Below, piece after piece: positions 49,012-54,232 of a stretch of DNA of 54,232 bases. Position 1 is the stretch's first letter. Each line of letters begins with the position of its first letter. Source of the stretch: Solirubrobacterales bacterium (GTDB taxonomy: Bacteria > Actinomycetota > Thermoleophilia > Solirubrobacterales > Solirubrobacteraceae). Location: positions 1 through 54,232 of the forward strand of contig PKXY01000015.1 in the NCBI GenBank assembly GCA_003132505.1. The letters run 5' to 3'. Position numbers and translations under genes: made by a program. The notes below the pieces were generated by a model. The model ran no database searches and was not told the origin of the DNA. It saw nothing but the letters and a program-made list of their open reading frames with translations.

Positions 49012-50006
49012 TCAGCGCCGCCCTGTCCAGGCGGGCGGAGGAGCTCGCCGCGCAGGGCCGCGCGTGCGTCCTCGCAACCGTCGTGCGCGCACAGCACCCG
49101 ACAAGCGTGCGGGCCGGCGACATGGCGATCGTGCTCGGCGACGGCACGATCGAGGGGTTCGTCGGCGGCGTCTGTGCCGAGCACAGCGTCCGTGTCTATT
49201 CGCTCAAGGCGATCGAAGCCGGCGAGGCTGTGCTCCTGCGGATCCTTCCCGATGCGGAGAGCGACGTCGAGCTCGACTCGGACGAGGACCTCGAGCAGGT
49301 GGCCGCGATGGCTCGCGTGATCCCCAGCGAGGAAGGCTCGGTGACTGTCCAGAACCCGTGCCTGTCGGGCGGGGCGATCGAGGTGTTCCTCGAGCCCGTG
49401 CTGCCCGCGCCGCGCGTGCTCGTCGTCGGCGCCACGCCGATCGCGGAGGCGCTCCGCAAGCTCGGCGGCGAGCTGAGACTCAACCTCGTCGGCTTGAGCT
49501 CCGAAGTGACGGGCCCGGCCTTCGGCGATCTTGCGCTTGTCGTCGCCGCGCATGGACGCGACGAGCTGCACGTGCTGCGGCTCGGCCTCGAAGCCGAGCT
49601 GCCCTACATCGGCCTCGTGGCAAGCACCAAACGTGGCGCCGGCGTGCTCGCCGAGCTCGCCGCGGACGGCGTGTCTGATCAGCAGCTCGCACTGATCGAT
49701 GTGCCCGCCGGCATCGACATCGGTGCCCAGACACCGGCCGAGATCGCCCTGGCGATCCTCGCCAAGGTGGTCGCCGTGCGCCGCGGAGAGCGCGCCGCAG
49801 GACGTGCGCCGACAGTGGCGGATCGTGCGGCGGGGGCGGGCGACACGCCGCCGCCGATCGCCGTCGACCCGATCTGCGGGATGACCGTCGCGGCTGTTGC
49901 GGGCACGCCGTCGGTCGAGCTCAACGGCGAAACGGTCTACTTCTGCTGCGAAGGCTGCAAGACCAAGTTCGAGGCCGAGCATGAGCATGCCGCCGCGCAA
50001 GCCTGA
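49008..50006 (+). CDS. coxF: XdhC/CoxF-like maturation protein fused to a YHS metal domain
   Basis: 332 residues. The N-terminal ~95 residues are the XdhC/CoxI domain (RACVLATVVRAQHPTSVRAGDMAI, then GFVGGVCAEHSV), followed by an NAD-fold XdhC C-terminal part (VLVVGATPIAEALRK, LPYIGLVASTKR, VPAGIDIGAQTPAEIALAILA). This family helps insert the sulfido ligand and cofactor into molybdo-hydroxylases. The last ~50 residues form a YHS domain (VDPICGMTV and VYFCCEGCKTKFEAEHEHA), a treble-clef-like metal (often copper) binding unit. The fusion fits delivery of copper to the Mo-Cu centre, but that is inference. Start overlaps coxL as ATGA. Confidence 0.87.
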
Positions 50007-50610
50007 GCCCTTCGTCTCCGGGCTCGTCCTCGGCGCCGGCGGTTCGAGTCGATTCGGGGCGCCGAAACAGCTCCTCGCCTACCGCGGCGGCACGTTGCTC
50101 GGGCACGTCGTCGCGATCGCCAGAGCCTGCCGCTTCGACCAGCTCGTGGTCGTGATCGGCGGCGCCGCTGAGGACGTTCGTGCGAAGGTCGACCTCGCGG
50201 GCGCGGATGTGGTCGTAAACGACGCCTACGGCGCCGGCTGCGCGTCGTCGATCGCGGCGTCGCTGGAGGCGCTCGATCCACGCTGCGAGGTGTTGGTGCT
50301 GATGCTCGGTGACCAGCCCGGTGTTGCCTCCTCGAGCGTCTCGATGCTGCTCGCCGGTCGCGGCGATGCGCCACTCGCGATCTGCCGCTACGACGACGGT
50401 CGCGGGCATCCGATCGCGTTTGCGCGCAGCATGTTCGGCGAGCTCGCGCAGCTCCATGGCGACAAGGGCGTCTGGCGCCTGCTCGATCAGCACGCCGCCG
50501 AGGTCGCCGAGGTCGCCGTGGCGGGTCCGGTTCCGCGCGACGTCGACACACCGGCGGACTACGAGGCGGTCATCGGCGAAGCCGCCGGCGGCGTGGCGGC
50601 AGGTCGATGA
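49981..50610 (+). CDS. mocA: MocA/MobA-like molybdenum cofactor nucleotidyltransferase
   Basis: 209-residue GT-A-fold nucleotidyltransferase. The NTP-binding loop is SGLVLGAGGSSRFGAPKQLLAYRGGTLL, and it continues with VVVIGG, the GAGCASSIAASLEAL helix, VLMLGDQPGVAS (Asp of the metal site) and CRYDDGRGHPIAFARSMF, the MocA pattern. It should attach CMP to molybdopterin to make the cytosine dinucleotide form used by CoxL. The ATG at 49981 overlaps coxF by 26 bases (49987 is the next). The stop overlaps coxD. Its position within the cox operon supports this substrate. Confidence 0.9.
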   Translation: MSMPPRKPEPFVSGLVLGAGGSSRFGAPKQLLAYRGGTLLGHVVAIARACRFDQLVVVIGGAAEDVRAKVDLAGADVVVNDAYGAGCASSIAASLEALDPRCEVLVLMLGDQPGVASSSVSMLLAGRGDAPLAICRYDDGRGHPIAFARSMFGELAQLHGDKGVWRLLDQHAAEVAEVAVAGPVPRDVDTPADYEAVIGEAAGGVAAGR

Positions 50611-51533
50611 GCGCAGCGCAGCCAGACGGCGGCGAAGCGGCCGAGGAGCTCCGCCGACTCGCGCCCGATGTCGAGACCCTCGCCAGAGCTCTGGCGGCGG
50701 TCGACTATCTCGTCGATGAAGGGCTCGCCACGTCGATCTTCCTCAGCCTGCGCCTGCCCCAGCCGTTGCTGCTCGAGGGCGAAGCCGGCGTCGGCAAGAC
50801 CGAGGCGGCGAGGTCACTGGCGCTCGTGCTCGACACGCCGCTGATTCGCCTGCAGTGCTACGAAGGCATTGACGTCGCCGAAGCGCTCTACGAGTGGAAC
50901 TATCCGCGGCAGCTGCTCAGCATCCGCCTCGCGGAGGCCGGCGGATCGACGCTCCGCGAGGAGGATCTGTTTGCGGCCGACTATCTGATCCGCCGTCCGT
51001 TGCTCCAGGCGCTCGAGCATCCCGGTCCCCGACCGGCGGTGCTGCTGATCGACGAGATCGACCGCGCCGACGACGATTTCGAGGCGTTTCTGCTCGAGCT
51101 GCTGGGGGAGGCGAGCGTGACGATCCCGGAGATCGGCACGATTCGTGCCACCCATCCGCCCGTGATCGTGCTGACCTCCAACCGCACGCGTGATCTGCAC
51201 GACGCCGTCAAGCGCCGCTGCCTCTATCACTGGATCGACTACCCGAAGCCCGAACGCGAGGTCGAGATCGTGCGCCGCCGGGTCCCGAGCGCCGCCAAGA
51301 CGCTGGCCGTGCAGGTCGCCGACGCGGTCTCGCGGATGCGCGATAGCGACGTGCAGAAGCCCCCTGGCATCGCCGAGGCAATCGATTGGCTTGCCGCGCT
51401 CGAGCTGCTCGGGATCAAGACGTTGGACGCAGCCGCGATCGAGCGCACACTCGGATCGGTGCTCAAGTACAGCGAGGACCAGGAGGTGATCCGTGCGAGC
51501 GGCCTCGAGCAGCTCGTGCGCAGCGGTGCCTAG
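50607..51533 (+). CDS. coxD: MoxR-type AAA ATPase (CoxD)
   Basis: 308-residue AAA+ chaperone of the MoxR class. Walker A is EGEAGVGKTEAARSL, Walker B LLIDEIDRADDDFEAF, sensor 1 VLTSNRTRDLHDAVKRRC, and the arginine-finger and sensor 2 regions follow with WIDYPKPEREVEIVRRR. In Oligotropha CoxD is needed to form the Cu-S bridge of the active site, acting together with CoxE. The ATG at 50607 overlaps mocA as ATGA. Full length, intact. Confidence 0.94.
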   Translation: MSAAQPDGGEAAEELRRLAPDVETLARALAAVDYLVDEGLATSIFLSLRLPQPLLLEGEAGVGKTEAARSLALVLDTPLIRLQCYEGIDVAEALYEWNYPRQLLSIRLAEAGGSTLREEDLFAADYLIRRPLLQALEHPGPRPAVLLIDEIDRADDDFEAFLLELLGEASVTIPEIGTIRATHPPVIVLTSNRTRDLHDAVKRRCLYHWIDYPKPEREVEIVRRRVPSAAKTLAVQVADAVSRMRDSDVQKPPGIAEAIDWLAALELLGIKTLDAAAIERTLGSVLKYSEDQEVIRASGLEQLVRSGA

Positions 51534-52926
51534 CGACCACGGGCCGGAAGCGGCCTTTCGCCTGGAGACGATCGACATCGACCTCCCGCCTCTGGTCGCT
51601 GCCCTGAGCGAGCGGCTGCGCGATGCGGGCTTGCCCGTGACGCCCGCTCACGCGACCGACTCCGCGCGTGCCCTTGCACTGGTCGCTCCGATCACGCGAC
51701 GGCGCCTCTACTGGACCATGCGCGCCGTCTTCGTCTCCGATCAGGCGCAGCTCAAGGCCTTTGACGCCGTCTTCTTCGCGGTCTTCGCCCAGCGCCTCGA
51801 CGCTGAGGACTTCGAGGCGCAGGACGCTCAGACCGCCGCCGCGCCGCCCGACGAGCGGCCGAGCACGGATCACCACAGCTCGCCGCGTGACCCCTCTGAG
51901 CAGGCTCCGCGACGTGTGCCCTCCACTTCAGCGCCTCGCGATCGCGAGTCGGGCGAGCAGGCCGAGGACGAGATCGAGCTGCCGGTTGCGATCGCGCACG
52001 ACGAGGAGGTGCTGGCCTCCAAGAGCTTTGACGCGCTCTCGCCCGAGGAGCTGACGCAGCTCTATCGCCTGATGTCGCGCCTGGAGTTGGCGACGCCGCT
52101 ACGGCGCACGCGCCGCTCCGAGGCCGCTCGCCACGGGGAGCGGATCGACCTGCGCAGAACCCTCCGAGCGAGCCTGCGCAGCGGTGGTGACCCGATCCGC
52201 CTCGCGCGCCGACGCCGGCGCACCGCGCGGCGAAGGTTGGTGATGTTGTGCGACATATCCGGATCGATGGAGCCCTACGCGCGTGCCTATCTACAGTTTC
52301 TGACCTGTGCCGCGGGCAGCGGTCCCAACGCGGAGGCGTTCGTCTTCGCAACCCGCCTCACGCGCCTGACCCGCGCGCTTGCCCTGCGAAATCCGGAGCG
52401 GGCGATCCAGCGCGCCGCGGCCGCCGCGCCTGACTGGTCGAGCGGCACCCGGATCGGCGACGCGCTGAGGGCGTTCAACGATCGTCACGGACGGCGCGGG
52501 ATGGCTCGCGGTGCCGTCGTCGTGATCATCTCCGACGGCTGGGAGCGAGGGGATCCGATGCTGGTCGGACGCGAGATGGAGCGCCTGTCGCGCCTCGCCC
52601 ACCGGATCGTGTGGGTGAATCCGCGTCTCAGCGCGCGGGATTTCACGGCGCAAACCGGTGGCATGCTCGCGGCGTTGCCGTACTGCGACGCGATCGTCAG
52701 CGGCCACAGCTACGAGGCGCTCGGCGAGGTCGTCGAGGCGATCCGCCAGTGCGCTGCAGCGCCGCCCGTGTCCCGGCTGCGCTCAGCGGACGGCGCCGAC
52801 GACGATCTGCAGGAGCCGTGGGGCAGCGCGACCCCGGTGGCGGGCAGCTCTGTCGCGATGCCGAGCGGGCACGGCCCGAGCCGCGGCAACACGACCTCGG
52901 GGTGGGTTACCGATGAGCCGGCCTGA
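51526..52926 (+). CDS. coxE: VWA-domain protein (CoxE)
   Basis: 466 residues with a C-terminal von Willebrand A domain holding a complete MIDAS motif (LCDISGSME, then DWSSGTRIGD with Thr/Ser and IISDGWERGDP with Asp). The N-terminal half includes a mid-region of acidic disorder (SGEQAEDEIELPVA) and a helical piece (SPEELTQLYRLMSRLEL). CoxE-type proteins work with the CoxD ATPase in maturing the CoxL metal centre. I set the start at GTG 51526, which overlaps coxD by 8 bases; GTG 51493 would run 41 bases into coxD. About 33 bases precede the next gene. Confidence 0.92.
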   Translation: MPSDHGPEAAFRLETIDIDLPPLVAALSERLRDAGLPVTPAHATDSARALALVAPITRRRLYWTMRAVFVSDQAQLKAFDAVFFAVFAQRLDAEDFEAQDAQTAAAPPDERPSTDHHSSPRDPSEQAPRRVPSTSAPRDRESGEQAEDEIELPVAIAHDEEVLASKSFDALSPEELTQLYRLMSRLELATPLRRTRRSEAARHGERIDLRRTLRASLRSGGDPIRLARRRRRTARRRLVMLCDISGSMEPYARAYLQFLTCAAGSGPNAEAFVFATRLTRLTRALALRNPERAIQRAAAAAPDWSSGTRIGDALRAFNDRHGRRGMARGAVVVIISDGWERGDPMLVGREMERLSRLAHRIVWVNPRLSARDFTAQTGGMLAALPYCDAIVSGHSYEALGEVVEAIRQCAAAPPVSRLRSADGADDDLQEPWGSATPVAGSSVAMPSGHGPSRGNTTSGWVTDEPA

Positions 52927-52959
52927 GCGACTCGCCCAAGCAAGAGGAGCAGATTCACG

Positions 52960-53157
52960 ATGAGCGACACAACAACGCGGATCTGCATCTACCCGGGATG
53001 TGAGCGGCCTGCGATCCCGCCGCACCCGCTCGGGGGCCCGCCGGGCTCGTTCTGTGACCTCGAAGAGCACAACGCCCTGAGTGCTCACCAGGAGCGCCAG
53101 CGCCGCACAGCGGCGCAGCCGGGCGGCGGCGGGCCAGAGCCGGGCGAAAATCAGTGA
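52960..53157 (+). CDS. Small Cys/His protein (65 aa), probable zinc binder
   Basis: 65 residues with Cys9, Cys14, Cys32, His37 and His43 in the arrangement C-x4-C-x17-C-x4-H-x5-H, plus a Gly/Pro-rich centre (PPHPLGGPPGSF) and a polar, Gly-rich tail. The segment ICIYPGCERPA followed by SFCDLEEH looks like a small zinc-ribbon or treble clef, close to plant- and phage-type CxxxGC finger modules. Start ATG 52960 with AGGAG 10 bases upstream. It is coupled with the CO dehydrogenase operon by position and strand. Role unknown; a metal-handling or regulator role is possible. Confidence 0.7.
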   Translation: MSDTTTRICIYPGCERPAIPPHPLGGPPGSFCDLEEHNALSAHQERQRRTAAQPGGGGPEPGENQ

Positions 53158-53181
53158 CCAATCACAGAAGGAGGTTTCGCG

Positions 53182-53643
53182 GTGAGCGATGAGGCGTATC
53201 GAGCAGTCTTTCTTCGTGTGCATCCAACCGGCAAGATGGTGCTCAGCCTGACCACCTCGCCCGACGGGCACGAACCGCAGTACGCGCAGATCGTCGCCGA
53301 GCAGCTTGGCGTGCCGGCGCTCGACGTCAAGGTCGTGGCGCAGGACACTGATCGCTTCGGCGTCGGCCACGGCTACAACACGAGTCCCTCAAGCGGGATC
53401 GAGGCGGCGATCACGAGCGTTGCGGCGAAGATCCGCGACAAGGCGCAATTGCTCGCGGGTGCTGCCCTGGAGACCTCGCCGGAGAAGCTGGCGTGGCTCA
53501 ACGGAGCGTGGGCCGAAGGCGACGGCAGCGATCCGCAGAAGGTGCGGACGATCGAGAGCATCGCGCTCTACGCGCACGGCACCGGCGCTCTGCCGCCGGG
53601 CGTCGAAGGTGGGCTGGACGCCCAGACGGTATACCGCGACTGA
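53182..53643 (+). CDS. Stand-alone CoxL-like fragment (153 aa)
   Basis: 153 residues that align with CoxL residues ~494-636, a contiguous piece of the second molybdopterin-binding domain. Matching stretches include VHPTGK, AQIVAEQLGVP, QDTDRFG, KIRDKAQLLAGAALETSPEKLAW and VEGGLDAQTVY. The CoxL cofactor motif TQGQGHETT is changed to TTSPDGHEPQ, and the AYRCSFR loop and GVGES glutamate lie outside the fragment, so it cannot be a catalyst. Start GTG 53182 has a strong AAGGAGG, and the frame is open and cleanly stopped, so it is not simply a relic. Role is unknown: a chaperone-like decoy, an assembly factor or a regulator are all possible. Confidence 0.85.
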   Translation: MSDEAYRAVFLRVHPTGKMVLSLTTSPDGHEPQYAQIVAEQLGVPALDVKVVAQDTDRFGVGHGYNTSPSSGIEAAITSVAAKIRDKAQLLAGAALETSPEKLAWLNGAWAEGDGSDPQKVRTIESIALYAHGTGALPPGVEGGLDAQTVYRD

Positions 53644-53652
53644 CAGCGAGGC

Positions 53653-54232
53653 TCAGCGCGCCGGTAGCTTCGCCTTGAGCTCGACGACAACATCGTCGGC
53701 GACCTTCAGCGCTCCAAACAGCGCCGTGTAAGGCGCCATCCCCCAAAGGCTCTGCTTGACGACGGCCTTCGCGCTCAGCTTGCCGCCGGCGCCGACCGCG
53801 AGCTCGAACGCCACGGGACGGGCGGTGCCGCCCAGCGTGAGCTCGCCTTCGACGCTGAGCCGTCCGTCTGCGGCAGCGCCCTGCACCGTCGTTGCGTGGA
53901 ATTCGATGCGCTGGCGCTTAAGGACCTCGTCGTTGATCGTCTGCTCGATGTTCTGCTTGTCATCGTTACCGAGCGGCTGCATCCCGCCGATGCCCTTGCG
54001 CACGCGCAGTGAGCTGGCGTCAGCCGTGAGGTCGAGCTTGGTCCGTGCTGGATCCTCGGCGAGCTGGACAGTCGCCGTCCACGCGGTGACATGGATCAGG
54101 AGGTCGTGGCCGGCCTTGGCCGCCGCGCCCTCGCGCTTGGTCCGCACGGCGAGTGTGCCGTCCTGTGGTCCTAGCGTGTAGTGCACGGCCGCATCGATCG
54201 GCGCGGCCGAGGTTGGTTCGTTGTCTTTGTCG
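53653..54232 (-). CDS. YceI-like lipid-binding protein (5' end outside window)
   Basis: At least 193 codons of a single YceI-like beta-barrel domain: VHYTLGPQDGTLAVRTKREG at the N-terminus of the conserved part, then AGHDLLIHV, TKLDLTADASSLRV, IEFHATTV, VEGELTLGGTARPVAFEL and the closing LWGMAPYTALFGALKVADDVVVE. Family members bind isoprenoid-type lipids, including quinones or polyprenols. The frame has no stop up to the window edge (upstream residues read DKDNEPTSAAPIDAA), so the GTG at 54186 is probably not the start and the protein is cut off here. It is convergent with the CoxL-fragment gene, 9 bases away. Confidence 0.85.
   Translation of the reverse strand, partial: DKDNEPTSAAPIDAAVHYTLGPQDGTLAVRTKREGAAAKAGHDLLIHVTAWTATVQLAEDPARTKLDLTADASSLRVRKGIGGMQPLGNDDKQNIEQTINDEVLKRQRIEFHATTVQGAAADGRLSVEGELTLGGTARPVAFELAVGAGGKLSAKAVVKQSLWGMAPYTALFGALKVADDVVVELKAKLPAR

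Noticed and set aside
53182-53643. CoxL fragment as the broken end of a duplicated coxL
   Set aside because: It is not flanked by other coxL-like sequence in any frame and has its own strong ribosome site and stop, so I list it as a gene rather than a pseudogene.

Overview
This is a GC-rich chromosomal segment with short intergenic gaps, frequent GTG/TTG starts and many 4-base stop/start overlaps. The gene mix (nuoABCDEF order, form I CO dehydrogenase, a DUF1918 protein, DrrAB-type exporters, Ser/Thr/Ala-rich surface proteins, serine tRNAs without encoded CCA) fits a high-GC Gram-positive. My best guess is an actinobacterium of the Thermoleophilia/Solirubrobacterales type. That placement is inference from gene content. 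I see no insertion sequence, phage, CRISPR array or rRNA.

Layout. 1-3793 (minus): the start of a complex I operon, nuoA-B-C-D-E and the 5' part of nuoF. 3882-6520: a small membrane protein, a cupredoxin-fold lipoprotein divergent from a c-type cytochrome lipoprotein, and serS. 6544-11455: a GT2 glycosyltransferase, an OmpR/HK two-component pair, and a divergent ABC-2 exporter. 11518-16473: aldo/keto reductase, polysaccharide-deacetylase-like protein, GNAT acetyltransferase, tRNA-Ser(GGA), a kelch protein and a SRAP-type DNA-crosslink protein. 17402-20511: a cell-surface locus with two related WxL-like secreted proteins and a DUF916/WxL-interacting membrane protein. 20548-25466: a permuted NlpC/P60-like protein, a DUF1918 protein, a GT4 glycosyltransferase, tRNA-Ser(CGA), a degenerate acyl-CoA ligase, and tadA with its start codon inside a perfect 32-bp palindrome. 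25568-33813: subtilase, UspA, a beta-helix surface protein, an NhaA-DsbA fusion, a CADD/TenA-like protein and an orphan histidine-kinase ATPase domain. 33841-41410: a second DrrAB-like exporter, a GH63-like hydrolase, a lipoprotein with an internal duplication, tRNA-Arg(ACG), an RCK-pore-RCK channel and PPK2.

41488-45096 holds a membrane protein built from four copies of a helical repeat, divergent from a translationally coupled run of five very small membrane proteins preceded by a possible 17-codon leader. I recognise no function for these. 45264-53643 is a form I (AYRCSFR) aerobic CO dehydrogenase operon: coxM-S-L, an XdhC/CoxF-like protein fused to a YHS domain, a MocA-like cytidylyltransferase, coxD and coxE. 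It ends with two unusual genes, a 65-residue Cys/His protein and a 153-residue stand-alone CoxL fragment that lacks the active-site loop. A YceI-like gene converges on the operon and runs off the window end.

Together the genes suggest an aerobic cell that can feed electrons from CO and NADH into a respiratory chain and invests heavily in envelope proteins. The strongest candidates for undescribed biology are the five-gene small-membrane-protein operon with its repeat-protein neighbour, the CoxL mini-paralogue, the high-GC WxL-like locus, the tadA palindrome, and two genes (serS and the SRAP gene) that have no ATG/GTG/TTG at the position where their families begin.
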